A DNA stretch of 64,000 nt, from the NCBI RefSeq assembly GCF_947507565.1, contig NC_089192.1, positions 310,001 to 374,000 of the forward strand. The letters run 5' to 3'. Within the stretch, counting starts at the first letter, position 1, and each line of letters begins with the position of its first letter. This DNA comes from Oscarella lobularis. Taxonomy: Eukaryota; Porifera; Homoscleromorpha; Homosclerophorida; Oscarellidae. This document shows positions 1 to 13,017 of this stretch, piece by piece. The translations under genes and the position numbers were made by a program. The notes under the pieces were generated by a model that saw only the letters and a program-made list of their open reading frames with translations, was not told where the DNA came from and made no database searches.

Positions 1-258
1 GATCTCGTCAAAGATCCCGCGGCGAAGTCGCGACTCGACGCCGTGCTCTCGGTTACCTTGGAAACGCTTCGCATAGCGGGAATTCTTCTCCAGCCGATCG
101 TACCAAGCGCCGCCAATCGCCTGCTCAATCAGCTACGAATTCCCGAAGAGAAACGCAAAGTAAGCAACGCTACAGTGTGCATACTCAATGAGGAAAGCTG
201 CTACGACTCCGAATTGCTACTCGGCAAATCGGAGGGAGTGCTCTTTGAAAAAATTTAA
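1..258 (+). CDS. MARS2: Methionyl-tRNA synthetase, mitochondrial (3' end only)
   Basis: The reading frame is already open at base 1 and ends at the TAA at 256-258, so about 85 C-terminal residues are present and the gene starts upstream of the window. The segment has the pattern of the anticodon-binding helical domain of mitochondrial Met-tRNA synthetases: a 'VTLETLRIAGILLQPIVPS' stretch followed by a 'LLNQLRIPEEKR' helix. The enzyme charges mitochondrial tRNA-Met. It lies tail-to-tail with PDIA6, with about 60 bases between the stop codons. No catalytic motif (HIGH, KMSKS) falls inside the window, so assignment rests on this C-terminal similarity. A bacterial-type or other MetRS paralogue is possible but less likely. 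Confidence 0.75.
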   Translation, partial: DLVKDPAAKSRLDAVLSVTLETLRIAGILLQPIVPSAANRLLNQLRIPEEKRKVSNATVCILNEESCYDSELLLGKSEGVLFEKI

Positions 259-317
259 TGTTTGAGACGTTCTATTGGAATTGCACACAGCCCAAGCACA
301 CATTTAATAGACCCCCG

Positions 318-2390
318 TCAAAGTTCGTCCTTTTGATCCTCTTCGTCATCCAGACTGACGTCAGAGAGATCGTAGTCTTCTTCCACGGGCAACTAAGGTA
401 TCAGAAAAAAATCTATAATATATTTTAATTAATAATTAATACGTACCTCTCCGTCTTTGCCGTCCCAAGCCTCCGTTGGAGAAACGGACGGAAGGGCGGC
501 TCCCTTGAGCGTCGCCGTGGCGGCACGACCATAGACGAGTTCCCTAGAAAATTTTACCAATGTCAAATAGCATTCAATTCATAAGCCCATCCACCTCAAA
601 TATTCATTAACGCCGTCTTCGCTGAAGGACCCCTTTAGCGTGGCGAATTTTCCCTTTCGCTTATTCACAGACACAAAGGCCTGAAGAGAAAATGAATAGG
701 GGTCACATGTGACTACTATGTGCACTCACCGGATACCCAAAGCCTCCCACTTCAACCGCCTGTTCTATATCCATCTGAGTGCCCCCTTCGGACCAGAGGT
801 AACTGATAAAAATCAAGGGATAGTTTGCTTGGTTAATTTTGTCTATGTTCTCCTCACGCAAAGGGTCTCTTCTTGTATTTTTCAGCCATATCAGCTAATA
901 TATTCAAGTACTGATTTCTACCCTCGGCGCCTTGAGGAAAAAATAATCGGATTATTTAATCGATTCATTGCACGGACAAACCGGAGTCCAAAATGTGAGG
1001 TAAGAAGGCGATATTGCAGAGCTGTTTCTCCAAGCACGCGTCCATCGTCGCCTGATCAGTTAGCTAAAGGAAAAGAGAAACAAATAGGAGAATTTTTTCT
1101 AATATTTCTGTGTGATCTCACCTGTAGAACTTCAGGCGGTTCGGCCATGTCAGAGAGCTTCTCCTCGGCCCACGACACAATCGATTCGGACGTGCGCCCG
1201 CCATCGTAGTCCTCAGCACTATTAAAATCCTTCGCTCCGGCGGGAAAGAATTTAATGGTCGGATAGCCGCGAACCTGAAGACCCATAATAAATAATTGAA
1301 TATTTATCTAGGTCTCTTACTCCGAAGCGAGAGGCTATTGAGGAGTGAACGGTCGCGTCGACAGCACCCACGCTGACTTTTCCTTTTAACGTCGTTGCAG
1401 CTTTTGCCCAGTGGGGAGCCAAATTCTTGCAGTGGCCACACCTGAGATATGCATTGATTTTGAAAATCAATTGTTTTCTCTCTCTCTCTTGCCATGGAGC
1501 GAAGAATTCCACTAGCCACATGTCCGTGCTTTTCAATACCATCTGCTCAAAGTTGCTGTCAGTTAGCTCGACGACATCCTTTGGATCAGCAGTGTCCTTA
1601 TAGGTATATATAATTATTATGATAATGACTATGTATTTATGTATTTTACCTGTCCACCAGATCCACCGCTGCTACTTCCTCCTCCTCCTCCTCCTCCGCC
1701 GCCTGCACGGCCTGACAGTCGAGCCTGCACCAATTGCTTTGCGAAACCGAGAGCCGCATCCGCGATGGCTTGAGCGGTACGGGCTCCTGGGAAAGTGACG
1801 TCGCAAATACGGGGACACGTGGAATCATTTTTTCGAACAAAACTCACCCTGATAGTCGCTCGGAGACCTCTTATCAGCACCGAAGATCTTAGAAAAATGT
1901 CAAAGAAAGACCTCGAACGTAAGTCTCGACTCGAATTCACCTTGATCGTGGGAAATCCTCGCACTCCGTACTGTCCTCCGAGCGAATTGTGCGCGTCAGC
2001 GTCCACAGCTCCAACCTTGACGATTCCCTACGCAAAAACTCCCTTAAAATGCAACCAAACGTAGATCGAGAGAGGGGGCCCACTCTCAAAGCGGTCGCCG
2101 CTTTTTTCCACTCAGGCGCTAACGATTTGCAGTGTCCGCACCTAAATTAGCTCGTATCAGCGCTCGAACAGACGCGACGGGTACTAACCAGGGCGCGTAG
2201 AATTCGACGAGCCACAGATCGTCGCTTTCGACGACGCGCGATTGGAAATTGGCCGGCGTCAAATCGATCACGTCGTCCGACGGCGAGTAGAGGCTCGTTG
2301 CGAGGCAAAACGAGCTGAAAAGAACTAAAACTGCGAACGGTGGGGCGTTAGAGAGCGTGTCGACGTTAGGATATGCTTACTCGACTTCAT
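318..2390 (-). CDS. PDIA6: Protein disulfide-isomerase A6
   Basis: An ER thiol-disulfide isomerase that forms and reshuffles disulfides in secretory proteins. Exon 1 is tiny (2381-2390, reading ATG AAG TCG A). It splices to 2330 and gives a hydrophobic signal peptide starting [16 protein letters not shown]. Two thioredoxin domains follow, each with an intact CGHC active site placed just after a W-ending exon ('VEFYAPW' then '[11 protein letters not shown]'; 'VEFFAPW' then '[11 protein letters not shown]'). They are separated by a Gly/Ser-rich linker at about 1650-1700. A third, redox-inactive b-type domain and an acidic tail precede a perfect KDEL retrieval signal (stop at 318-320). Two a domains, one b domain and KDEL is the PDIA6 (P5) architecture. 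At least eight short introns are present. Confidence 0.9.
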
Positions 2391-3076
2391 TTTCGCGAGA
2401 ATAAGCGATCGGTTCGATGCCCTGCCACGAAACGGTGTCCTATTGGCTGGCGTCGGTCACGTGGTGATGCACACTTCCGCGCGAGAGTCATAGGGCGTCA
2501 TACACCCCCGCGGGGCATTTTAGAAACGGGTATGTTTTAATTAATAGACTTCGTGTCTTTTCTTAGAGCAAAGTATCTGGTAGATGAAGTTCTGACAAAA
2601 GTATATATTTATTGATTTTCCCCGCATGACTTGTTTTGTCGTGTAGTCGTTCCGCCAATCCGACGAGGCAGACGCAGCCATCCCTCTGTGGCCAAGAGCG
2701 ATAAATAGGCCCTACCTCTGCAGAGGCTATAGAGTTGCCTCCCCGCGTAAGGCTGAGCACTGGCGGGTAAATCAGTGACGCCCCTTGGAATTGCACCTGC
2801 GAGTGGACTGACATCCCAGCTGCCACTCGCAGTCCAAGGCTCGGAGCCAGGAGGTTAAACGGGCTCATCCTCCGCGGGGGAGTCTGGAGTGACCCCACGA
2901 GTCTTTGGACTCAGAGCAGGTGCCCACCTGGCCTTGCCCCCCGCCTGGGGGGTGAGGGGGCGGATGGAGGAGAGGGGAAACTACGTTCGTTTTTATGCTG
3001 AACATCCGGGACATTAACGCCAGGTTTAATTAACTTTATTGTCCGAGCAAACACACAAACGACGAAAACACACGTT
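2391..3076. other. Intergenic, GC-rich block of unknown nature
   Basis: The stretch separates the start of PDIA6 from the end of SMCHD1. About 2391-2520 must hold the PDIA6 promoter; it contains an E-box-like CACGTG in 'ggtcacgtggtg' and a CCAAT box on the minus strand ('attgg'). From about 2620 to 2990 composition changes: CpG- and GC-rich sequence with short palindromes such as CAGGTGCCCACCTG and a run of C, CCGCCT, then a run of G. An open frame of 111 codons on the minus strand (2563-2898) matches no family I recognise. It may be the 5' part of a retroelement or a SINE-like repeat, but I see no terminal structure proving that. Confidence 0.4.
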
Positions 3077-6000
3077 TCATTGCTTACGAGCGCGTTTGGC
3101 GTGATATGACGTCATCATCTGATGTCTTTTGCCATTACCGGAATTCAATTCTTCTGCGCCGAGACGCGGCATCTTCGCTTGGGGCTCGTCCGCATCCCCG
3201 CCCGGCCTCGGTCTCCGACGATGCATTCCAAGCTGGCGTTCAACGTCTCCCAATTGAGTCTCGGCTTCCGTCAACTGACGACGCGTTTCTCGCATAGCGT
3301 CGCCGTCCAACGTTTCTTGATGCGACTAAACGAAACGTCACACTACAACATCAATCATTAGGGAACTAATTACCTGAAGCTCTCTTCTCGTTTCATTGAG
3401 ACGATGATTCGCCTGTCGAAAGCCTTGGAGTAATTCTAGAAAGGATACTCCCCTGATATCAAGGCGCACACGCGCGGACCCCACGAACCTAATACGCGAT
3501 TAATTTTAGCCAATTCTGGCGGTTCAGGAGCGGAAAACACGATCCCTCTCATTCTCTCCAGCGGCGGCGCTCGATTCTGCGTACCCCCGAATTTTCCTTA
3601 ATGAAAAAAAATCAATATCTCCAATACTTTTTCCCTCCCCGGGGCCCCCCGCTCCACATACCTTGACTGCGAACTCTCTCGCCCGTCCGCGTGAGAATAG
3701 TCGGACAGGGCATGTGTTTGACGATCATCTGGCGATACGTCGTCGCCGAATCGAGATCATCGAGAATGAGAGTATCACCCAATAGCAGTCCAAAAACTAA
3801 GGAGAGGAAAAAATCAAGTTTCTCTACTACTACTACTACTACTATAAAGAAATCTCACTCTTTTTGGCTCTCTCTCTTTTCTCCTGATCGTCCGGAAGAA
3901 TGAGAACACTCCTTGCGTACACTGGATTACCAGGAACGCTTTCGAGTTTAGCTCTCTGGTGAGGCAGCGGTCTAAAATGACGAGTAAACGTTTCAAATAG
4001 GTAGGAGACCAAAGGAGCTTACTTTCTCCAATCAGGTAAACCCTTTTGAAAAATCCCGTCGAGTGGGAGAACTTGCTGAGTTCCGCCGCTCTTGCGGACG
4101 ATCTCTTTCGCCTGCAATAGAATTATATTTATTTATTTATTTAGTTTTTTTTCTGTGACTTTTGCTGTTGTTGTCGTCACAATGCAGTCCATATCGGATG
4201 ACATGTGCCAAGACAGAGCCGACGCTACTTTGTCGTCTTCGACTTTCGCCAAAAGCCCGATCTTTAAAGAGGAGAAAAAAATACGATTGAATATTATTGG
4301 GTCAGCCCCGCGCTCACCTTTCCCACAACTTCCGGTTCGGACGGGGGATTTTCCAAAAGGCAATTTCGTCTTGATCGATATTGAATTTTCTTCTTTTGCT
4401 GTTGACACTCAGACGCGAATTTATCAATAGATTCCAACTAGAAAGAGAAAAGAACGAGTGAGACTCTGCGAACACAAAGGAAACGCCTATACATTTTCCA
4501 ACTGTTCGTCACTAGCGCCAATCTGTTTCAATTGCTGTCTGAGCTTCAAAAGATTCGCATCGCCTTTAGTTATTTTTGCTAATAGAAATCGATTTTTTTA
4601 AAGAGCCGTTTTTCCTCCCCTTTCCCCCTCACCTTGGAGGTCTGACACAAGTTTCTCCGTCGCCTCAATAGTTCTTCGCCTCTCGGACACCGTCCTAAGA
4701 ACTTCATCCCTACGCTTCGCCAACTGAGCGACGTCCCTCTTTTTGCCGACATCTATAGGTACATAGTCTATGTCTACGTGTCCATAGTTATTCAAAAAAC
4801 ACCACAGTGCGTGTCTAATAGAATCTATGTGTATTCCTACTCCTATTCCTATTCCTTACCGTCATAAAATAAAAAGTCGATGTCGTACGGCGCCACCTGC
4901 GACTCTGTATCCGATACGACGGCTTCGAAACGAAGCACGTAGCTCTGTCCGCTCTTTCCCGGCGATCCTTCGGCGATGAGCAATCGCTTGACGTGACACT
5001 CGCCGTTTTCGAATTCAAACGTCGTCGTTCCGGCGTCGAGAATCGGCGTCGGATTCTCGTCTTTATCCGGTAGAATAGTCGCCGTGACGGACCCCGAAAC
5101 GCTGCGCGTAACATTACCAAACGCATCCTCAAAAAAAAAAAGATTCCTTCAAAAGGGGCCCCCCTCTCTATAAATGATTTCTACCTCGAGACAAAGATAC
5201 AAATCATTGACTAACGTTCGACTTCGAACCGGACTCTGATTGGATACGGTTGCCGTGGCAGGCGTAACCATGGGTACAAGTTTTTCCGGATTCGCCGGTA
5301 GAACGGCAACCCGGAACTATAAGGAAACAAATATCGACGTCACAACAATAGGAAAGTTTTCTTCTTACCATACTACTAATCAATCGCGTGTGACCGCTAT
5401 AGTAGTTGACCAAGACACTGTAGTTAGCTGCCTTTTGCGGAGCCTCGTGATTCCTGCAAAGAAAAACGTTTCAATGCCGAGATAAGATATAGAAAAGAGA
5501 TACCGGAAGTAACAGCTTCCGCGTTTTCGTCCGGAGTCGTCAGCCACGGGAGGCGAGACGAGTTTAAGCTAATAATAATAATAAAATAATAGTTTATTGG
5601 AATTGATATCGATTAAGCACGTTTTCGACTGTCTCCTCCAGCGATTCCTCCTTGATTCCCATAGCAATGTGCGGTAGAAGAACGTCCGTCATAACGCTAC
5701 CGTCCTCAGCTTGAATCTGAACCTCAACATCTGAAAAAATGAAGATTTTCGCCTTATTTGTACTACTACTACACCAAACACGTACCCGGCATTGTCGTGC
5801 CGGCAATGCATTGCTGTTCACTCAAAAACGTCACAACGATTTTGGCGGGGACCGAAGAATTTGGCTGAATTCTAGACTAGATATTGTCCCCCCCCCCTCT
5901 AACAACTCTACACTTCGAATAGACTCTCGCCTTATCATTAGACTGTCTCCATATATATTACTCTCCTTTTCGTCCTTATCGCCTTTATCGTTCTTTTCGT

Positions 6001-9000
6001 CTTTCGACGCGAGACGCGCTCGCGGGGTCACATTAAAGCTGCCAAACCTGTGCAAAGAAAAAAAACAAAAAAACCTTATATCAAGTGACGTCATAAAAGA
6101 AAATTCGCTCACTTGTCGCTGCTTCCGATAAGAATGCCGAAATTGACTTGTCCCAAATCGTTCGTTCGTTCGCCCTGCGTCTGCGGAAGAAGCTGCGAGC
6201 GTATGACGTCAGAGAATCATGGTTTTTTTTTCCCTATATAGCCACGTTTCCTTACGTTGAAGCCTTTCGTTCGTCCGAGCGTTATAGGAACGTCGGCTAC
6301 TTCGGCCGGATTGCCGAAAGTGTCGCAGAGCTGGACGACGAGCGGCGACGGAAGAGCGGTGTTATTGTACACAGTGACGACCTATCAACACAGAATTAAA
6401 TATATAGATTAATAATTATTTAATTACTTCGTTTGTATAGTGAAGAAACTTGATGCTCGTCGGAGGACCGGCAACGATCTGTGAAAAATTAAAATAGCCC
6501 CCTTTCTTTTTTTCGCCCCCCTTGTTTCTTACGTTGACTGAGAGATTTGCTGTCATCGTAGCGCAATGAAAGCGCAATTGCGTCACTCCCAACTTGTTCG
6601 TCTTGAAGAGAAACCCGTTCACGAGTACGTGATCTTTCTAATAAGAAAAAGAAAAAGGAATATGGAGTTTTCTATATTTGCTTTTCGTCGTCGCACCTCT
6701 GCCTTCGTTTCCACGCAGTCCTCTTGCAAGTCAGCTCCCTTTACAGTCAACCCGGTGGCCAATAAAGGAGGCAACTCCAAGGAAACAAAAACCCTGTATA
6801 AGGTCGACTTTTTCCTCTTGATTTGTTACCTTAGGTAATTTATTTCCAAACTGGTCAGCACCGTAGACTTGCACGCAGAACTCCTCCTCGCACGTAAGCG
6901 AAATGTTCTCCCGATTCGGCGAACAGACGAGCTGCACCACTTCCCCGGCAACGGGCCTAGAGAAAAGGAGAAAAAAACTCTCAAGTCCCCCCGCCTCAAA
7001 AGTAAATTTAGTTAGAAAACTCACTGCACAACGAAGGCGCAATTGCAGTCAATACTCACGCCCGTAAGAGACACTTCGCAGTACTTGGATTCCGCAACAG
7101 ATTGAGGAACCTAAACGAAAGGAAAAAAATCTCAGGGCCCTAAAATTCAACCCAGCGGTTTTCGTACGGGAATCGAAGGCAGGAAACCCTTCTGAACGTC
7201 CGCCGCGTCCAATCGATTCGTCCAATTCACTTTCACTTTCGACGAAACGTCGGATAAACTCAACTCGCGTCCGGCTTCGTCAAAAACGGCGAATCCTATA
7301 GAGAAAAACTCTTTCGGAGTCCTTGTATGCATAATATAAGATTTTACTCAAATCGCTTATTTGGCTACCACACGCGACGGCAATCTCGCTATCGGGTTCA
7401 ATCCGAACGACACTCTTATCTGCTTTATGCCACTTGACGTCGATAATCGACGGTAGAGAACTCGGCGTCAATTTCACGTTTCTCGTGACGGCGGCGAGGC
7501 GTTTGAAACCCTAAAAGAAATCGATTTCTTACTCTTTTCGCGACGAGAACGCCAACCGCGGTTACCGGAGCCGTGAATTTCGCTACTAAACGCTTGGGAA
7601 TTTTCTTCACGTAGACCGGTTTGCCCGTTAGAATCGCCTTTCCCGTGCTGCTGCAATCCGCCGTGTATTTCGGCAATGAAGAAGCGCCAGACAACTAAGT
7701 ACGATTATTGAATATTTCTCTATATTATTTTCTCTTGATTCACTTCGCAGACGACGTTTAGTCCCGGTTGTGACGTCACATTTCCACCGACGTCTCTCAC
7801 TTCGACCTCGACGTTAATTCGGGTGCCGTTCTCGATTGTTATATCGCCGTTGGGAACGAAAATCGACGCGGGAATACCTTGGGGATTAATTAGACAAAAC
7901 CACGCCCCCCTTATTTTTGAGTACCCTTACCCGGCAAAAAGCGAGTTCTCTCGACGCGAGAAGCGAATCCTTCCACGGAAACACTTAGGTCAAATAACTG
8001 ATAAGAAAAAAAATCCCGAACTTTTGATTTATTTCTAAAGAAATGATGTCGTTTTACGTCGCCTGTGCTCGTGCCGACTTTTCCCTTCGCAACGACGCCG
8101 GCGACGGAGAAAATTTTCAATTTGGGAATGACGCCGGAATTGCCGAAGGCTAGCGTCAGTCCTTCCGCCGAAATGACCGGCGAAATGTCGGGAGGCGGAC
8201 AACAGGGATTCTTTGACTCGTCGAAGAAACCCAACTTAATCTGGGGACACTTAGAAGGGAGGGGAAAAACGATACGTAGACTAAGAGTACCGTAAAGGGT
8301 TCCCCAATGCGAAACGGCCCGCTTAAATTCCTGATTTCAAAAGTAGACGGAGGACCCTCTAAAACCAAAATATAAGGCTTTATATTTATACTAGGGACTA
8401 CGATTACTCACCAACAACAGTGAACTTAATTGTGTGAATAGGAAGAATGATATTGGCTGGAGGATCCACCGTCGCTTTGAGAGAGAGAACGTACTGCCCA
8501 AGCAACTTAAGATCATCTAAAAAAACACATATAAAATAAACAAATAAATAAATACTCCTTATCCTACTTATAGGTCTGAACCAGTAGCTCCATCTCGTGT
8601 GCTGAGCCACGTGGGAGAACATCACTTCGCTTTTGCACGTCAATTTTCGTTCGACTAACAACTTTCGTTTCGTTCCCGGCATCATGTTGATCGGCGAGCC
8701 GAGTCCGTTCATGATTTGAACCTGCATGTCGCCCACCGTCGAGCCGGCGACGAGTTTCGCGCCGCCTTTCACTTCGTCGCCGCGCGGAAACGTCACGTCA
8801 AAGTACTTGGGAAGTCTACGCGAAAATTCGATTTTTGCGAATATGTAAATGAAAAAAAATTACTTTTTCTCTTCTTCGTTTATTAATTTTTCGATGCCTT
8901 TTCCAATTAGAGATCGGTCGATTTTTCGAATTGAGAACGTTTTCGTTACTTTGCTGAAAACCGACGCCGGTTCCTTAGCAACACGTCAATCGTCGTTTTT

Positions 9001-12000
9001 TTTTTCTATTTTAATTAAAAGGAACTGAATTTTCCAACCTGGGTCAACTCGACTTCGCCCGTGTGAGCGTACGTCGGTCCGTCGTGCGAACCAAAGAGCC
9101 AGAATTTCTCAACTCGACCCAAAACGATGGGATTCGTGTGACACGTCCTGATCTAGAACAACAACGTCCTAGATATCTAGGAACTACGTGACTTATATCC
9201 CTAAAGAGTTACGACGTCTTTCTCTTCTCTATCATATATAATAGGTATAGACATAACCAATCTTCCAACGTCTGTCTACATTATTTTTCTAAACAGGATA
9301 TGGGTAATAGAGAGCTCTGAGCGTTTAAAAATATAGAGCACTCCCTTGAATACTACAGTACCCGGAATGCTATACTCTAAAGCAAAGCCCCGTCTTAAAA
9401 AAGGCCTTTTCAAACATTCCATTTAAAAAAGATTCCTGGCTATTTTATCTATTTATCTATTTATTTTATTTCCTGTGTATTTCTTACCAGAGTCCCTTTC
9501 TTGAGTGTGATCGTTTCCCATCGTATCTTTCCGTAGGAGCTCCACGGATGGCGATACTTCTTGATTTCGACTTTCTCTCGTCGCACGTCGTTTTGAATCA
9601 AGTCGAGAAACTGCACTTGCTTGTCGTGTTTCTCGTGGCACTCCTTTAGCCAAGCGTTAAACGTTTTCTTCAACTCGCGCGCACGATTTCCACAATCCTG
9701 AATCAATAAAAAATAGATTAAATCCCAATGAACGCGCGCGTGCGCAGGGAAGAAAAAAGAACGCTCACTTCGCCGTCGACTCGCGTCACCGTGAAAAGAA
9801 CGTCATCTCCCTTTCCCTTCATCTTCTCGTGAAGGTCGATGAACGTGAGTTTGTTAGTGCTAACGTGAAACGCGTCTCCAGTGAACAGAGCACCGGAAAG
9901 ACTGCATCCAAAAACGAAAACAATTTCAAGAAACCAAAATTAAATAAGATTATTAATTAATTAATTAAATTCGCACCGCGTGTAGCATTCGTCCGGCAAA
10001 GCGTCGGAACGTTTTCCTCGCTCACAGAACTCAAAACTAAAAAAGAAATAAAATATATATAGAAAGTGGATTCCTTCCCGGAAGTTACCTTGGTATTTTT
10101 GTATAGGGAATCAATCGTCCATTCCAAAAGCATTCAAAAATCATGTGATTACGAGCTCGCACTGAAGCGGGTTCCATTTCGAACTGCACGCCGTCGTCTT
10201 CGTCATCCGAATCTTCCTGGCCTGAAAAATACAAAAGAAATAAATAATTAAGAAATTATCTATATATTATTATATAGGCTCACTCTCGAACTGGGACTTT
10301 GGAAGCGTTTCCTGGTTGTACTCAAAAGGATGATAGCGAATTATTCCCTCCACTTCCTAAAGCGTTTTTCTCTCTCTCTCTCCCAAATATTCCCCCTAGA
10401 AAGAGACTCTCACCTGTTGCGACTTTTGAAATTCAATTTTGAATTCGAACGTGGATTTCGCGGATCGAACCATGCGCGTTTGCAAATCGTCGTCGACGTC
10501 GCGCAAACACAACGTCTTCACCGTCTCGCCGTACTCCAAGCGAACCTACAAAAATTATTAATAAATAGAATTAAAATCATCGAAGCTCACAGTGATGTTA
10601 ATATTTTTGAATTTATTGGCAATTCGAGCGACTGCTTGTTGTTTCTCCGGTGCAACGTTCCCATCCGGGCCATGTAAGTAGTAATGATACGTGTGCCTAA
10701 GGATTTCTATATTGGAAGGGAAAAGATTTTGGGGGAATCCCCTTCTGTGCGCACGCTAATTGGTTTGTCCACGATTTGAAATTCTCAGTGAGATATTCGA
10801 CCGTTTCGCTTGAAATCCCGGAAATTATGACGAAAGTGAAATGTTCTCTTCCCTTCTCATTTTTAACGAGTTTCTGCAGGAAGGAATTCGACTTGGGTAG
10901 ATGAGAAAAATCGCCAGGCTACCAAAATAAATAAATAAATAAATAAATAAATATTATTCTTTCAATGTACCTGTCTATTTCGAATGTAACTCTCGTATAT
11001 GCTCTGATGTTCCGATTCTCGTCGTTTGAATTCCTTCTGCGAAATCGAGAGATCGTGGACGTCGCCACAGTGACGCGTCTTCGTCACCATCTAATTAATT
11101 TAAAAAATTAATAATATTGGATTTTGTGGTTACTTTGTTGCACTCACGCGACAGGCGTTTCCCAAGAAGAAAATCGCCTGTTTTCCGCCGACGCCAAAAT
11201 AGGAAATGTCGCTGTTTAGCGACCGAGCGACCGGTTGCTGGGAAAACGACGAATTCAGAGCGCCAGGACTGGGGAAACGCCCACACTTATAGAAATAATA
11301 AAAAAATATTCTCTATTATTTCCCACCCTTCTTTGCTTCGATGGAATTTCGATAGACGATAAATAGCCCAATAATTAAGTTGTTTCGACGTCATTCCTCG
11401 ACCGTTGTCGAGGACGCAGACAAACGGAGCATCACCAAAATGCTTAAAACCAGAAAAAAATTACTCCCAAATTCGAAATTCCCGCGAAATCTTCACCAAA
11501 AGCAATTCGATATTTCTCAATCCTTTATTGTCCGCCGTCGCGGCAAGCGCGTTATCAATGAGCTCAGCGAATGCGTACGCTAAGAAAAAAGCGCGCGAAA
11601 TCACACCCCTCCCCCGAGTGACGTCACGTAAAGGAGAGAAACTCACGTAAAGGATTGTGTCCTTCGCTCGCGTAATATTCGTAAATTCCGCTTTTGACGA
11701 GCGTGTCGTAGTGGGGCGTGTATTCGATTCGTTCGTCGGTCGGCGCGACGAGGACCTGATCCTTTGCGTTGAGGACGTAGAGGGTTACGTTCGGTTCGAC
11801 GAGATCGCCTGCGAAAAAATGAGGCGTTCTAGCGCGCGCGCCGTCGCGTCGAATTTTTCGTCGCGATTTCTTACGATAGCTCGACGCGTCGGCGATTTCC
11901 TGCCGACTTGTGTTTGTCACGACGATTTTGCTCGTCTTGGCGACGCCGAACGCCTAAAATCGCAATCGCGATCGGCGAAAATCGAGTTTGGCGCCACTTG

Positions 12001-12118
12001 CCTGGTCGACGCGCCGCCGAAACTCCGCGTAGCGAGTGTCGCGATCGAGCTGGATAACTTTTCGAGCTCCATTCGAGCTCCGGCGATCGTACACGACCAC
12101 TTCGAAAGCACGAGACAT
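3077..12118 (-). CDS. SMCHD1: SMCHD1, GHKL-ATPase chromatin protein with SMC hinge
   Basis: A full-length-looking orthologue of the non-canonical SMC protein involved in chromatin silencing. In order: an N-terminal ubiquitin-like segment; a GHKL ATPase domain with '[19 protein letters not shown]', the N-box 'AELIDNAL' (11540s) and the G1 motif '[12 protein letters not shown]' (11400s); a long chain of extended, Ig-like beta repeats; and an SMC hinge region near the C-terminus with '[12 protein letters not shown]' (4200s) and '[15 protein letters not shown]' (3700s). '[15 protein letters not shown]' (9640s) is a further near-identical family landmark. The stop is at 3077-3079. The start is placed at the ATG at 12118; an in-frame ATG at 12148 would add ten residues. 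About 25 or more introns, most under 80 bases; one of about 300 bases lies near 9180-9480 and shows nothing recognisable. It is divergent with the Ski-type gene, 68 bases apart. Confidence 0.92.
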
Positions 12119-12186
12119 TTTTTGCGAGTTCGAAGGGTTTTTACGCATGCGCGTAGCCTAGCGTATTTGTCAACGCCTACCACACA
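12119..12186. promoter_or_regulatory. Bidirectional promoter, SMCHD1 / Ski-type gene
   Basis: Only 68 bases separate the chosen start codons of SMCHD1 (minus) and the coiled-coil/Ski-type gene (plus). Both promoters and 5' leaders must be shared or overlap each other's first exons. The stretch contains an ACGCATGCGCGT palindrome-like element (about 12143-12154), resembling the NRF1 consensus GCGCATGCGC, a typical site of CpG-type bidirectional promoters. The NRF1 reading is inference from motif similarity. Confidence 0.45.
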
Positions 12187-12984
12187 ATGAACTCGAGTTT
12201 CGAGCCGTCGCGTGCAATGAGCGATCGCAACGGCGTCAATTTCAAGTCGAACTACTCGCTTTCGCTGCGATTTTCTCTGCGAGAAAGCATCGGAAAAGCG
12301 GAACGCGACGTGTATCGTTTAGCGGCGACAATCGACGCCTTGCCGACGATACGAGCGAATATGGCGCGCTCCGTTCTGACGTCGATGAATTCGCTTCGAT
12401 GCCAAATGAAAACGATTGTCGCCGAATTGGCTCGACGCACCGAAGAAGTCGCGCAGGCCGTCGAAATGCGACGCGTTTCCGTCAATCGAAAAGTCGACGA
12501 AAAATTAGAGGGGGCGCGACGGAGGAAGCGAGACCTCGAGCACGCTATACGTCTAGGTAATTCGATTAAAAAATATTAATTAGATAATTATTATTTGGAT
12601 ATTTAGCGCAAGATTGCTTGGATCAGGGCGACGATCAGACTCTCGCTGATCAATATGAAACGCTTAGTGAGAATTTGAAGACGTCGTGTCATAGTGCGTT
12701 TTTTGTGCCGGAGAGACCCGTCCAATTGGACGTTCACATTGAAGCCGACGTCCTAGCGGAGCACATCCTCTCTATACGACGTTTAGGGATTGTTAAGGAG
12801 GAGAGCAGCGCTTTGGAAGGGAGCTCGTATTCTCAATCCTCCTCCTCCTCCTCCTCCTCCTCCCCTCCGTCGAAACGCGTCCGCCGAATAATGTCATCCG
12901 ACGAGGAGAACGCCGCCGCGCCGCAGACGAAAAAGCCGACGGCAAGAAAATCGACTAGCGGCACTCGTCCCTCTGCAAAAGACA

Positions 12985-13017
<33 letters not shown>

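Noticed and set aside
2391..2520. An ER-stress element (CCAAT-N9-CCACG) in the PDIA6 promoter.
   Set aside because: CCAAT and CCACG-like words are present but not in the required spacing or orientation.
3430..3445. A minus-strand GTATCCTTT in SMCHD1 as a possible U12 donor.
   Set aside because: It lies inside a coding exon reading '[18 protein letters not shown]', bounded by ordinary splice sites.
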